Source of the DNA: HK1 sp965204915
GTDB taxonomy: Bacteria; Pseudomonadota; Gammaproteobacteria; HK1
Assembly: GCA_965204915.1 (NCBI GenBank)
Contig: OZ242023.1
Location: 4,216,001-4,280,000 of the forward strand
Direction of reading: 5' to 3'
Length of the DNA stretch: 64,000 nucleotides
Of the stretch, positions 43,055 to 52,584 are shown piece after piece (the stretch's first letter is position 1; each line of letters starts with the position of its first letter). Below the pieces are notes generated by a model, which did no database searches, had not been told where the DNA came from, and saw nothing but the letters and a program-made list of their open reading frames with translations. The position numbers and the translations under genes are program-made.

Positions 43055-43807
43055 TCAACCCTCGCTCCTCTCCGTCCTGCGAAGGCTTGCAACGAACGTC
43101 GAAAGCACCACCTTGAACACGTACCAAAGCGGCGCCAGGCCCCGATGCAGTTGTCCGCCGGCAGGGTTGTGGTACATGTAGACCGGCGCCTCCCGCAGCC
43201 GGAAGCCGTTGCGGAGCAGGGTCAACACCACGTCCGCGTCGGGGAAGTCGTAGGGGTAGCTGTCCTTGCTCACGAACCGCAGGCACTTCCGGTTCATGCC
43301 CACGTACCCGGACGTCGGATCCGTGATGGATGCGCCGGCCATGATGCGCAGCAGCAGGCGGAACAGGTGAATGCCGATCCTGCGGACCGGGGTGCCCTTG
43401 TACAGCTCCCCCACCGGCGCAAAGGGCTGCGGATCGGCCGGGAGGAACCGGGAGCCGATGACGATGTCGATGTCGTGCTCCCGAAGCTGCCGCAGAATCA
43501 TCGGCAGGAAGCGCGGATCGTGCTGCCCGTCGCCGTCGAGCTGCATCAGGTGTTCATAGCCGCCGGCAAGCGCATACTTGTAACCCGTCTGCAAGGCGGC
43601 GCCGTAGCCGAGGTTCTCGAACAACCTGATCGCCGCCACCCCGTGCCGGTCGAGGATGTCCGGGGAGAGGTCGGTGGAGGCGTCGTCGATGACGATCAGA
43701 TCGTATCCTTCCCGGCGAACCACCTGCAGCAACGGTCCCAGCATGCGTTCGAGATGCGGCGCCTCGTTGTGCACGGGAACGATCACGAGAACGGCGGACG
43801 CCTTCAT
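43055..43807 (-). CDS. DPM1-like GT2 glycosyltransferase
   Basis: 250 residues, single GT2 domain without the C-terminal helices of the GT2 at 12.7 kb. Motifs: VLVIVPVHNEAPHLERML, then DLIVIDDASTDLSPDIL, then the metal-binding HLMQLDGDGQHDPRFLP, then DPTSGYVGMNRKCLRF. Such enzymes transfer a sugar to polyprenyl phosphate. It is paired with DUF2304 directly downstream. A fragment of its 3' end also occurs at 46027-46071, showing that a second copy once followed the flippase at 46.2 kb. Confidence 0.9.
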   Translation of the reverse strand: MKASAVLVIVPVHNEAPHLERMLGPLLQVVRREGYDLIVIDDASTDLSPDILDRHGVAAIRLFENLGYGAALQTGYKYALAGGYEHLMQLDGDGQHDPRFLPMILRQLREHDIDIVIGSRFLPADPQPFAPVGELYKGTPVRRIGIHLFRLLLRIMAGASITDPTSGYVGMNRKCLRFVSKDSYPYDFPDADVVLTLLRNGFRLREAPVYMYHNPAGGQLHRGLAPLWYVFKVVLSTFVASLRRTERSEG

Positions 43808-43994
43808 GGCCGGCGATGCCTCATTCCGTCAAGAACTTCGATGACCCGGGAACCTCGATGATTATGTTACGGGTCCCTCGACCAGGCTCGGCTTGGCGGC
43901 TCAGGGCCATGGCTGCGGCGCCTGCCCACGCGATCTCCACCCCATGGACCTGCCCTTTTCCCGGCGGGGGGTCGCCGACGGAGAACGGGCGCGG

Positions 43995-44345
43995 TCACGA
44001 GCGCAGGGATTTTACCGGGATCGGCCCCGTCATGACACCGGCCACGACGGCGACCACGAAGAATACCCCGGTCGCCATCCAGGTGGCGAAGCGGATCGTC
44101 AAAGCGGCCAGAGCGGCAGCGGCGGCGGGTGCGCCGAGCCAGGCGAGGATGCCGGTGAAGCCCGCCTCCATCAGCCCGAACCCGCCGATGGACTGGATCG
44201 GAAGCGCCGTGAGCAGGCTGCCGCCGGCCGCGGCGAAGAGAAGATCGGCCAGGGCGACGTCCAGGCCGACCGCCCGGCACAGGAGCCACTGGCCGGCGAA
44301 GACCGTCGTCCACAACAGCGCCGTGGGCAGCAGGCATAGCCGGAT
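43995..44345 (-). pseudogene. Truncated copy of flippase-like gene, 3' half
   Basis: From RLCLLPTALLWTTVFAGQWL onward the sequence is almost identical to the C-terminal 116 residues of the flippase at 46224-47216, including the stop and about 190 bp of downstream DNA. The N-terminal two thirds are missing, replaced by unrelated sequence joined to the broken array copy. Confidence 0.85.
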
Positions 44346-44488
44346 GCATCGAGTACTCGCCGCTCGCCTCTTGAACGCACTCGGCGGGGGACCTTTGTGC
44401 GACACCGCCTCCCGGCAACATGGCGTGCAGGACGCCCGGCAGGGCAAGGCCGGCGATTGCGCACAGTCTCCTTCGGTATGTCACGGTC

Positions 44489-44825
44489 AGACCTCCCCGC
44501 CGCCCGCCGCCTCGCGTAGCGAACGACAAGATCCGTCCGGGTGCACGAACACCCGCACCAGCAGGGCGTCTTTAACGTCCCTCCCTCCCCCTCCCCCCCG
44601 AGCACCAGCCATGACCGCGGACGACAGCTCGCAGTACTCGTGGGTCGTCTTGAATCTGTGAGAGTACCCTGCGTCCCGTTGCGCCGCGTCGAGCTCGACT
44701 TGAAATCTCTACTTCGCCACCTCGAAAGGGAGCTGGTTGCCGACATGGTGCAAGAGGAAGAAGAACGCGATGCCGGCGACCATTGCCGCGGTGTATATCG
44801 AAAGAGGTTTGAACAGGATCTTCAT
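44489..44825 (-). pseudogene. Broken ninth array paralog (5' fragment)
   Basis: The ATG at 44825 begins MKILFKPLSIYTAAMVAGIA and continues into HHVGNQLPFEVAK. There the CAG of KQRF is changed to TAG at 44709-44711, stopping translation after 38 residues. Homology continues for about 75 codons (HEYCELSSAVMAGARGGG and following), with a damaged poly-C tract at about 44577-44600, then ends. Upstream (44822-44881) are the last codons of a methyltransferase copy. Confidence 0.85.
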
Positions 44826-44994
44826 GATTCGGCGTCCTTGCGGAAGACGGCGACGAAGCTCGACCCGATCATGCCCACCATCGTCTTGCACCGCGGGAGA
44901 GCCGGCGCGCAAGATGATCGTCCCGCGGTCTCGATGGTCTCACTCGAAGTGCCCCCGGCGCCATGCACCGGCCGCCGCGGAGGGGTGCAGGGGC

Positions 44995-45909
44995 TCAGTA
45001 GTCCGCAAGGTAACGGCACAGCCTGGGGCCGACCCGATCGGTGGCCGGATTGGGCAAGGCACGCCAGAGCTTCTGGGCCGCCCCGTAGCGGCGATACAGG
45101 CCGGTCGATTTGTCGGAGAGCCATGACACGGGGACGGGAGTGGCGCCATAGTACCGCTTGAATGTGTAGGCGCCGCTGCCCGTCCGGGACCGGCCGAAAT
45201 CGACGACGTCCGCTCCATCGTTCAAGGCTTGCTCCACCATCGCCCAAAAGAGAAGGTGGCCGGGACCGTCGGCGCGTCGACGGCCTCCCGACCAGGGCAC
45301 CCAGGCGAGAGGGCCGTCGCGGAACCAGAGCAGGCTTGCCAGCGGACGGCCGTCGGCGCGATTGCGAACCACCAGGATCCGGGCCCCCATCTCCTCGACG
45401 AGCGCCTCGAACAAGGATGCCGGCGGCATCGGCGCTCCATGCCGAACCAACGCCAGGTGCAGCATGGCGCGGAATGCCTCGAACGCATCCGAACCGGTCT
45501 CTTCCGAGGCGGCGAAGTCGGCTTTGCGAGCACGCCGAACCATCCGGCGCACCAACCTGTTGAGACTCCGTTTCCAGACCAGCTCGCGATCATGATCGAA
45601 CGCAGCCAGATCGATCCTCAACACCGCCGAAGCGCCGGCCGGCAAATCGGTCTCCGGTTGCGGGTCCCCCAGCACACGGATGTTGAATGCACGGTCCTTC
45701 ACTTCCCGCGCAAGCTCCTGCGCTTCGGCGGCGTTCAGGTCGGTGTAGCTGAGACCGGGCAGATAGGCGAACACCGGCGACCCGAGGAGTGAGGGCACCA
45801 TCGCGAACCGGCCGTCCTGCCGCCACCGGTACACGCTGCAGAAGACCGACCGCCAGGCGGCCACGAAATCCGGACTGTGCCTGACGGACAAGGGGCCGGC
45901 GACGGTCAC
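44995..45909 (-). CDS. FemAB/GNAT-like acyltransferase family protein
   Basis: 304 residues from a GTG at 45909 with GGGAAG upstream. The C-terminal half has the GNAT-like core: ALVRHGAPMPPASLFEALVE, then ARILVVRNRADGRPLASLLW, then DVVDFGRSRTGSGAYTFKRY. The last segment, with the FGRS...G..FK pattern, is typical of FemAB-related proteins in exopolysaccharide and PEP-CTERM loci. The N-terminal half (VFAYLPGLSYTDLNAAEAQE) is a decayed-looking first GNAT fold. Members transfer amino acids or acyl groups to cell-wall or glycan precursors. Acceptor unknown. Remnants at 42.2-42.6 kb show that this gene was once duplicated next to the methyltransferase. Confidence 0.75.
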   Translation of the reverse strand: MTVAGPLSVRHSPDFVAAWRSVFCSVYRWRQDGRFAMVPSLLGSPVFAYLPGLSYTDLNAAEAQELAREVKDRAFNIRVLGDPQPETDLPAGASAVLRIDLAAFDHDRELVWKRSLNRLVRRMVRRARKADFAASEETGSDAFEAFRAMLHLALVRHGAPMPPASLFEALVEEMGARILVVRNRADGRPLASLLWFRDGPLAWVPWSGGRRRADGPGHLLFWAMVEQALNDGADVVDFGRSRTGSGAYTFKRYYGATPVPVSWLSDKSTGLYRRYGAAQKLWRALPNPATDRVGPRLCRYLADY

Positions 45910-46223
45910 CGATTCTTCCCGGCCAGCAGTTCGTGACACTGCGTCATCGTGGTCCAACGGCAGCCTTGATGCCCGCCTTGAGGTACTCCGCCGTGTCGCC
46001 GGAGTGCCTGTGGTCGTAGCAATGGATGCGAAGGCTTGCAACGAACGTCGAAAGCACCACCTTGAACACGTGACCCGGGAGCCTCGATGATTATGTTCCG
46101 GGTCCCTCGACCAGGCTCGGCTTGGCGGCTCAGGGCCATGGCTGCGGCGCCTGCCCACGCGATCTCCACCCCGTGGACCTGTCCTTTTCCCGGCGGGGGG
46201 TCGCCGACGGAGAACGGGCGCGG
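45910..46223. other. Gene-less stretch with GT2 remnant and duplicated spacer
   Basis: 46027-46071 matches the last bases of the GT2 gene (GCGAAGGCTTGCAACGAACG and following). About 46072-46223 duplicates the spacer at 43840-43997. No intact gene. Confidence 0.7.
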
Positions 46224-47216
46224 TCACGAGCGCGGGGATTTTACCGGGGCCGGCCCCGTCATGACACCGGCCACGACCGCGACCACGAAGAATACCCCGG
46301 TCGCAATCCAGGTGGCGAAGCGGATCGTCAAAGCGGCCAGAGCGGCGGCGGCGGCGGGTGCGCCGAGCCAGGCGAGGATGCCGGTGAAGCCCGCCTCCAT
46401 CAGCCCGAACCCGCCGATGGACTGGATCGGAAGCGCCGTGAGCAGGCTGCCGCCGGCCGCGGCGAAGAGAAGATCGGCCAGGGCGACGTCCAGGCCGACC
46501 GCCCGGCACAGGAGCCATTGGCCGGCGAAGACCGTCGTCCACAACAGCGCCGTGGGCAGCAGGCATAGCCGCATGACGCGCCGGTGGCGGTCGTCTTCCA
46601 GCCAGCGGCGTCCCTGCCGCAGATGGCGCAGCAAGCGCCTCCGCCAACCCCGGGGACCGCCGCTCCCCATGACCACCTTGGCCGCAAGGCGCAGCCAGAC
46701 GTGCAGGATCAGGGCCCCGGTCAACGCCAGCAGGCAGGTGGCGACCGCCAGGATCATCGGCAGCAGCCCCTCATCCCGGCCCAGGCCGAGAACCGCCGGC
46801 AAGGCCAGCAGCAGGAAGGCGGCGATGACCGCCACGTCGAGCAGGCGCTGCACCAAGGCGCAGGCCACCGCGGTGGCGGTGTTCCATCCATAGGCGCGGC
46901 GCATGACGACCATCCACGCCACCTCGCCCAAACGCATCGGCAGTGCAATCAGCCAGACCGAGTGCCAGGCGGTGACGTTCATGGCCGTGGTGAACCCGCC
47001 GTGGCGGCGGGCGATCATATGGGTGCGAACGGCGCCGAACAGGTTCTCCCCCAGCAACAACGCCACTCCCGCCACGACAAGAGGCCAGGACACCCGATCC
47101 GCGGCGGCGGCCAGGGATGCGGTGTCGAGCTGTGCGGCGACGACGCCGAACAGCACCAGACTGATGATCCCGGCGACGGTCCAGGTCAGGGGCTTGGCAC
47201 GGCTCATCAATCGCAT
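46224..47216 (-). CDS. Flippase-like membrane protein (LPG synthase TM / UPF0104 family)
   Basis: 330 residues from the ATG at 47216 (47207 and 47309 are alternatives). About eight helices. Signatures: LPMRLGEVAWMVVMRRAYGW, LVQRLLDVAVIAAFLLL and TALPIQSIGGFGLMEAGFTG. This is the same family as the protein at 13702-14766 but clearly diverged. It is likely to move lipid-linked glycan units across the membrane for the downstream GT2, DUF2304 and methyltransferase products. It probably heads the minus-strand glycan region, since the next gene upstream (47343) belongs to amine metabolism. Confidence 0.83.
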   Translation of the reverse strand: MRLMSRAKPLTWTVAGIISLVLFGVVAAQLDTASLAAAADRVSWPLVVAGVALLLGENLFGAVRTHMIARRHGGFTTAMNVTAWHSVWLIALPMRLGEVAWMVVMRRAYGWNTATAVACALVQRLLDVAVIAAFLLLALPAVLGLGRDEGLLPMILAVATCLLALTGALILHVWLRLAAKVVMGSGGPRGWRRRLLRHLRQGRRWLEDDRHRRVMRLCLLPTALLWTTVFAGQWLLCRAVGLDVALADLLFAAAGGSLLTALPIQSIGGFGLMEAGFTGILAWLGAPAAAAALAALTIRFATWIATGVFFVVAVVAGVMTGPAPVKSPRS

Positions 47217-47342
47217 CGGCTCGTCATTGGCGTCGAGGCGAATCGACGTCTCCCGAAGCGGTTTGCGCTTCACGCCGTGGGGGCTCGCCTCCCGGCCCAT
47301 CCGAGCCATTGCGCAGGGGCGGTGACCTGCCGGGATCCCGAG

Positions 47343-49817
47343 TCACCCCCGCGCCCGCTCGCCCCTCGGGTCGTAGAGCGGGCCGAGCGACGCCTTCGCG
47401 GGGATCCGCTCGCACTCGACGACGATCTCCCACGTCCCGCTCGACACCCACCCGCGGCTCACCCCCTCCTCGTGCCTGGCGTAGCCGAGCCCGACCGCGC
47501 CGCCCAGGGTGTGTCCGTAGCTGCCGGAGGTGAGGTAGCCCACCGTCTCGCCGTCGCGCAGCACCGGCTCGTGCCCGAACAGCAGCGGCTGCGGGTCGGC
47601 CAGCAGGAACTGGAGGAGACGTTTGGGCAGCGGCCGGTTCGTATCGATCTGGCGGGCGATTGCCTCGCGCCCGATGAACGGCGCCGGCTTGTCCATCCGG
47701 CACACCCAGCGCATCCCGGCCTCCACCGGGGTGTCCACGTCCGCCACGTCGTGCCCGAAGTGGACGAACTTCTTCTCGATCCGGCCGGAATCGAGCGCGT
47801 GCATCCCGGCCAGCTTCAGGCCGTGCGCCTCGCCCGCCGCCATGATCCGGTCGAACGCATGCCGCGCCTGATCCGCGGGAACGTACAGCTCCCAGCCGAG
47901 CTCGCCGACGTAGGAGACCCGCGCCGCGCGGCCGACGGCGCAGCCGATCTCCACGTCCCGGACCGCGCCGAAGGGGAATGCGCCGGTGGAGAGGTCCGCC
48001 CCGGTCACCTCGCCGACGACCGCGCGGCTCCTCGGCCCCATCACCCCGAACACCGCCCACTGCGCGGTGACGTCCACCACCACCGCGCGCGCGTCGCCGT
48101 CGATGTGGCGATCGAGCCATGCCAGATCGCGCCGCGTCGCCCCGGCCCCGCTCACCACCAGGAACTCGTCCTCCGCGAGCCGGGTCACGGTCAGCTCCGC
48201 CTCGATCCCCCCGCGCTCGTTCAGCCAGTGCGTGTACACCAGCCGTCCGGGCTCGACGTCGACGTCGTTGCTGCAAATGCGTTGCAGCGCCCGGCAGGCG
48301 TCGCGGCCCTTGACGAGGTACTTCGAGAAGCTGGACTGGTCGAACAGGGCCACCCCCTCGCGCGCCGCGCGGTGCTCGGCGGCGGAGTGTTCGAACCAGT
48401 TCTGGCGGCCGAAGGAGTACTCGTAGCGGGGCTCGACCCCCTCGGGGGCGAACCAGTTGGGCCGCTCCCAGCCCGCCGCCTCCCCGAAGCAGGCCCCGCG
48501 CGCCGCAAGGCGTTCGTGCACCGGGGAGTGCCGCACGTCGCGCGCGCTCGTGTACTGGCGGTAGGGGTAGTGGCGGTCGTAGAGCAGCCCCAGGGTCTCC
48601 GACACCCGGTCCTCGATGTACGCCTGCGCGCCCTGGAAGACGAAGGTGCGGCGCAGGTCGTTGCCGGTGAGGTCCAGCGGCGGATGGCCCTTGTCCATCC
48701 ACTCCGCGCAGACCTTGCCGATGCCGCCGGAGGTGACGATGCCCACGGAGTTCAGCCCACAGGCGACGTAGAAGCCCCCGAGCTCCGGGGATTCGCCCAC
48801 GTGGAACTGGTCGTCGTGGGTGAAGCTCTCCGGGCCGCAGAAGAAGCTGCGCCAGCCGACCTCCCGCAGCAGGGGCACCCGCTCCATGGCGTCGGCGAGG
48901 ACGGGCATGAGCTGCTCTTCCATATGGCCGGGGAGCTCGTCGAAGCAGAAGTCCTCGGGGATCGCGTCGAGGCGGATCGGGCGCGCGGCCGGCTCGAATC
49001 CGCCCACGAGCAGGCTGCCGGCGTCCTCGCGGTAGTACGCGCACTTGTCCTGGTCGCGCAGCACCGGCAGATCGGGCGGCAGGTCCGGGAGCTTCTCGGT
49101 ATGGGCGTAGTAGTGCTCGCAGGCGTGCAGCGGGATGGTCACCCCGGCCATGCGTCCCAGATGGCGCGACCACAGGCCGGCCGCGCATACCACGAACTCG
49201 CAGGCGATGAACCCGCGCGCGCCGTCGCCGGCTTCCGTCTCCACCCCCGCCACCTTGCCGTTCGCGCTACGGATGCCGGTGACCTTCACGTTCTCGAGGC
49301 AGCGCGCCCCGCGCCCGCGGGCGCCCTTCACGTAGGCGTTCACCACGTCCACGGGGCTGGCCATCCCGTCGTGCGCGAGCCACGTGCCGCCGAGGAGGTC
49401 GTCGGTGCGCACCAGCGGATGGAAGTGCCCGACCTCCTCGGCCGTGATCACCTCCATGCGCCCGAGCCCGAATGCGTTGTACGAATCCGCCAGCCGCCTG
49501 AGCTCCGCGAAGCGGTCCGGGCCGTGCGCGATGCTGACGCTGCCGACCTCCCGGAACCCGGTGGACTGGCCGGTCTCCGCTTCGAGCTCGGGCAGGAGGC
49601 CGCGGGTGTAGGTGCACAGCTCGGCGTGGGTGTCGCTGGCCCGCGCGGTGCCGATGAGCCCCGCCGCGTGCCAGCTCGTGCCGGAGGCGAACTGCCGGCG
49701 CTCCAGAAGCACGACGTCGGACCATCCGAGCTTCGCCAGGTGGTAGGCGACGCTGGTGCCGGTGACCCCGCCTCCGATGACCACTGCGCTCGCGCGTTCA
49801 GGCAACGTCCGGCTCAT
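47343..49817 (-). CDS. FAD-dependent sarcosine/dimethylglycine dehydrogenase-like protein with GcvT domain
   Basis: 824 residues, the standard fused length. The N-terminal FAD domain begins with AVVIGGGVTGTSVAYHLAKL and has the GTSWHAAGLIGTARAS segment, whose histidine is the usual site of covalent FAD in this group. An FAO_M linker follows at about 370-425, then a GcvT folate-binding domain (FDQSSFSKYLVKGRDACRAL, then GVMGPRSRAVV) and a GcvT C-terminal barrel (GYLTSGSYGHTLGGAVGLGY). Such enzymes oxidatively demethylate N-methylated glycines, passing the one-carbon unit to tetrahydrofolate. The exact substrate cannot be read from sequence. The ATG at 49817 is well placed. Confidence 0.9.
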   Translation of the reverse strand: MSRTLPERASAVVIGGGVTGTSVAYHLAKLGWSDVVLLERRQFASGTSWHAAGLIGTARASDTHAELCTYTRGLLPELEAETGQSTGFREVGSVSIAHGPDRFAELRRLADSYNAFGLGRMEVITAEEVGHFHPLVRTDDLLGGTWLAHDGMASPVDVVNAYVKGARGRGARCLENVKVTGIRSANGKVAGVETEAGDGARGFIACEFVVCAAGLWSRHLGRMAGVTIPLHACEHYYAHTEKLPDLPPDLPVLRDQDKCAYYREDAGSLLVGGFEPAARPIRLDAIPEDFCFDELPGHMEEQLMPVLADAMERVPLLREVGWRSFFCGPESFTHDDQFHVGESPELGGFYVACGLNSVGIVTSGGIGKVCAEWMDKGHPPLDLTGNDLRRTFVFQGAQAYIEDRVSETLGLLYDRHYPYRQYTSARDVRHSPVHERLAARGACFGEAAGWERPNWFAPEGVEPRYEYSFGRQNWFEHSAAEHRAAREGVALFDQSSFSKYLVKGRDACRALQRICSNDVDVEPGRLVYTHWLNERGGIEAELTVTRLAEDEFLVVSGAGATRRDLAWLDRHIDGDARAVVVDVTAQWAVFGVMGPRSRAVVGEVTGADLSTGAFPFGAVRDVEIGCAVGRAARVSYVGELGWELYVPADQARHAFDRIMAAGEAHGLKLAGMHALDSGRIEKKFVHFGHDVADVDTPVEAGMRWVCRMDKPAPFIGREAIARQIDTNRPLPKRLLQFLLADPQPLLFGHEPVLRDGETVGYLTSGSYGHTLGGAVGLGYARHEEGVSRGWVSSGTWEIVVECERIPAKASLGPLYDPRGERARG

Positions 49818-50176
49818 GACGGGCTCCCTCCGGTGATCGCCGCCCCGAGCGTGACCCGGCTACGCCACGTCCCCCGGACGCGAGCAACCGATCGTCTTCT
49901 CGAACACGGCCGTGCGGGACATGCGGGCCGGTCCCTTCCGTCCGGCGGATTACCATGTTCCGGCCCCTGGTGTCCACGTCCGGGCCCTCGCTCCGGGGAA
50001 TGGTGTAGCGGTCGCGACGCCACAACCCCGGGAGTCTGCGCCGTAGAAGACGATTCTCCATGAGACGATTCTCTGGGCGGTTTCACCCGAACCCCCGGCC
50101 GGTCGGCCACTCTCGCCCTCATCGGTACGGCGCGGTATCGTTCACCGCTTCGTATCGGCGCGGGAGAAACCTGCAC
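49818..50176. other. Divergent intergenic region between dehydrogenase genes
   Basis: It holds promoters for both flanking genes presumably. The sequence GAGACGATTCTC and near copies occur in tandem at 50046-50073 (GACGATTCTC twice, 16 bp apart), a possible operator for the alcohol dehydrogenase. No gene seen. Confidence 0.45.
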
Positions 50177-51262
50177 ATGAAGGCAGTGGTCGCAGACGCG
50201 CAGGACAGCTTCTCGGTGGTGGACGTGGACCTCGCGCCGCCGAAGGTGGGCGAGGTGCTGGTACGGATGGCGGCGACCGGGGTATGCCACTCCGACCTGT
50301 CCATCGTCAACGGCACGATCCCGAGCCCGTTCCCCACCGTGCTCGGGCACGAGGGCGCCGGGATCGTCGAGGAGGTCGGGGAGGGGGTCACCAACGTCTC
50401 GCCGGGCGACCACGTCATCCTCTCCTTCATCCCCCACTGCGGCGAGTGCTTCCACTGCGTGCGCGACGAGCCCTACCTGTGCAGCGTCGCGAAGCAGGAC
50501 GGCAACCTGCTCGACGGCACCACCCGCGTGAGCCGCAACGGCGAGCCGGTGTTCGTGATGTCCTTCCTCGGCAACATGGCCGAGTACGCGGTGGCGCCCT
50601 CGATCAGCGTGGTCCCGATGGCGAAGGACGTGCCGTTCCAGGCCGCCGCCCTCATCGGCTGCGGGGTCACCACCGGGGTCGGGGCCGCGATCAAGACCGC
50701 AGCGGTGCGCCCCGGCTCGACGGTGGCGGTTTGGGGCTGCGGGGGGGTGGGGCTCTCGGTGGTCCAGGGGGCCCGCATCGCGGGCGCTTCGCGCATCGTC
50801 GCGGTGGACCTGAGCGCGGAGAAGATGGAGATGGCCGGACGGTTCGGGGCCACCGACACCGTGACCCCCGGCGGCGATGCGGTGCGGGAGATTTTCGAGA
50901 TGACCGGCCGGATCGGGGTCGATTACGCCTTCGAGGCCATCGGCAACCCCCGGACCATCGAGCAGTGCATCAAGGTGGTGCGCCGCGGGGGGACCGCGGT
51001 GCTGGTCGGAGTGGGAGGGGCCAAGGAGCGCTTCTCGGTGAGCTCCCTGGTGCTGCCGCTGACCGGCAAGTCGGTGCTGGGGTGCATGTACGGCAGCGTC
51101 AACACCAAGGTGGACTTCCCCCTCTATCTCGACCTCTACCGCCGGGGCCGGCTCGACCTCGACGGAATGGTCACCCGCACCTACACCCTCGACGAGGCGC
51201 CGCAAGCGTTCGAGGATCTGGAGAAGGGGGTGAACGCCCGCGGCGTGATCGTGCACGGGTAA
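50177..51262 (+). CDS. Zinc-dependent alcohol dehydrogenase, class III-like MDR family
   Basis: 361 residues. Catalytic zinc site: C37 in GVCHSDL and H58-E59 in LGHEGAG. The structural zinc lobe has four cysteines at 88, 91, 94 and 102 (HCGECFHCVRDEPYLC). The Rossmann motif is VAVWGCGGVGLSVVQGA, followed by VAVDLSAEKMEMA, where Asp points to NAD rather than NADP. It resembles the class III/AdhC and mycothiol-independent aldehyde or alcohol dehydrogenases. It may oxidise formaldehyde-related or alcohol intermediates from the neighbouring demethylase, but this is inference. The start at 50177 is chosen by homology, since the upstream frame codes for no family sequence. Confidence 0.9.
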   Translation: MKAVVADAQDSFSVVDVDLAPPKVGEVLVRMAATGVCHSDLSIVNGTIPSPFPTVLGHEGAGIVEEVGEGVTNVSPGDHVILSFIPHCGECFHCVRDEPYLCSVAKQDGNLLDGTTRVSRNGEPVFVMSFLGNMAEYAVAPSISVVPMAKDVPFQAAALIGCGVTTGVGAAIKTAAVRPGSTVAVWGCGGVGLSVVQGARIAGASRIVAVDLSAEKMEMAGRFGATDTVTPGGDAVREIFEMTGRIGVDYAFEAIGNPRTIEQCIKVVRRGGTAVLVGVGGAKERFSVSSLVLPLTGKSVLGCMYGSVNTKVDFPLYLDLYRRGRLDLDGMVTRTYTLDEAPQAFEDLEKGVNARGVIVHG

Positions 51263-51579
51263 GCGCGCCGCCGGAGGGCGTTGAAGAACCGCCTCGGCCC
51301 CGGGCCGTTCCCTGGTTCCCGGCGTCGGCTCGCGGGGGGAATGGACACCGTACCTTTCGCCCGAAGCGCCGGTCGGGCGGAAAGGGACTCGGGGCCGTTC
51401 CAAGGCCGTTTCGTCCCCGTCCCTCCCACTCCGGTGCATGTCCGGCGTTGTTTTTGCAGCGGCGGGTACGAAATTCCACTGCTCCGCGTTCATGCTCCAC
51501 CGGTCCGTGGCCCGGAGGCCATCCGGCACACCACGTCGAACGCCTTGCGCATCGCGATATCGCGCGCCGATTGCTCCTC
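51263..51579. other. Gene-less stretch between convergent genes
   Basis: No gene found. The minus frame near 51490-51575 (ARDIAMRKAFDVVCRMASG) reads like coding sequence, but I recognise no family and see no start. It may be the tail of a lost gene. Confidence 0.35.
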
Positions 51580-52284
51580 TTACTGCGCCCGCGGCCCGTA
51601 GTCCTTGAACTTGTCGAGCACGCAGTCGATTTCTTCGTCCGGCAGGATTACCGGCTCGCCCGCCGCCTTGGCGTGATAGTACTGCCGCGACAGGGCTTCC
51701 AGCTCGACCGCCGTCCACATCGCCTTGTCCAGGTTCGCACCGGCCGCAACCATGCCGTGGTTCGCCATCAGGCAGGCGGATCGATCCTTCATCGCACGAA
51801 GGATGTTGTCCGACAGCTCGGCCGTCCCGTAGGTGGCGTAGTCGGCACAACGTACGTCGTTGCCGCCGAACGCCGCGATCATGTAGTGGCAGGCCGGTAT
51901 GGTCGTCTGCGACATGGACAGCACGGTGGCAAAGGTCGAATGGGTATGGACGACCGCACCGAAGTGATCGTTGCTCCGCAGGATGGCCCGGTGGAAATGC
52001 CACTCCGAGGAGGGCTTGCACGGCCCCTCCCAGGCGCCGGTGTCGTCGTCGAGGGACATGCGAGCGATCATGTCCGGTGCCATGTTCCCGCAGGGAACCC
52101 CGCTGGGGGTGACCAGCATGTGATCGCCGTGCCTGGCGCTGATGTTGCCGGACGTTCCCTGATTCAGACCGGTCGCGTTCATCTCCCGGCAGAGTCCGAT
52201 GATCTTCTTGCGCAACGCCAGCTCGCCGGAGGCGCGTCCGGCCCCTCCTCTCCCGGCTGCTGCGGCGCGGGTATCCGTCGTCAT
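51580..52284 (-). CDS. Class II aldolase/adducin family protein (fuculose-phosphate aldolase-like)
   Basis: 234 residues. Signatures: LNQGTSGNISARHGDHMLVTP (phosphate/substrate loop), then KPSSEWHFHRAIL with the catalytic acid, then VVHTHSTFATVLSM with the HTH zinc ligands, then LMANHGMVAAGANLDKAMW with the third histidine. These are all residues needed for zinc-dependent retro-aldol cleavage. Related enzymes act on L-fuculose-1-phosphate, ribulose-phosphate or 3-oxo-tetronate-phosphate. It is followed on the same strand by a hydroxyacid dehydrogenase fragment, a pairing common in sugar-acid catabolism. Substrate undetermined. Confidence 0.88.
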   Translation of the reverse strand: MTTDTRAAAAGRGGAGRASGELALRKKIIGLCREMNATGLNQGTSGNISARHGDHMLVTPSGVPCGNMAPDMIARMSLDDDTGAWEGPCKPSSEWHFHRAILRSNDHFGAVVHTHSTFATVLSMSQTTIPACHYMIAAFGGNDVRCADYATYGTAELSDNILRAMKDRSACLMANHGMVAAGANLDKAMWTAVELEALSRQYYHAKAAGEPVILPDEEIDCVLDKFKDYGPRAQ

Positions 52285-52314
52285 TCCACGTTCCCGATCG
52301 GTTGATGGTTCGTG

Positions 52315-52584
52315 TCAGGTCACCGCGTCGATCGGCGGCTCCGACACGAGCAGCCGTTGCACTTCCCTGGCGACCATGTCGGCCGCGACTCGGATCGTGG
52401 TGATGGATGCGCCCGCGACGTGCGGCGTCATGGTGACCGGATCGAGACGCAACAACGGCGATCCGGCAGACAGCGGCCCGGTATCGAAGGTGTCGAGTAC
52501 GGCACCGGACAAATGGCCCCGAGCCAGGGCGTCATGCAGCGCCGGCTCGTCCACCATCGGCCCGCGGGCGGGGTCGATCAACAC
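52315..52584 (-). pseudogene. D-2-hydroxyacid dehydrogenase, C-terminal fragment
   Basis: About 89 residues starting VLIDPARGPMVDEPALHDAL. This is the end of the NAD-binding domain of D-isomer 2-hydroxyacid dehydrogenases (usual form V-I-N-T-A-R-G-x-L-V-D-E). It continues with AVLDTFDTGPLSAGSPLLRL and the catalytic-histidine segment TMTPHVAGASITTIR. The first 220 or so residues of the enzyme are missing: at about 52585 the sequence joins the end of the TauD-family gene. A deletion fused the two loci. The fragment cannot be active. Confidence 0.85.
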
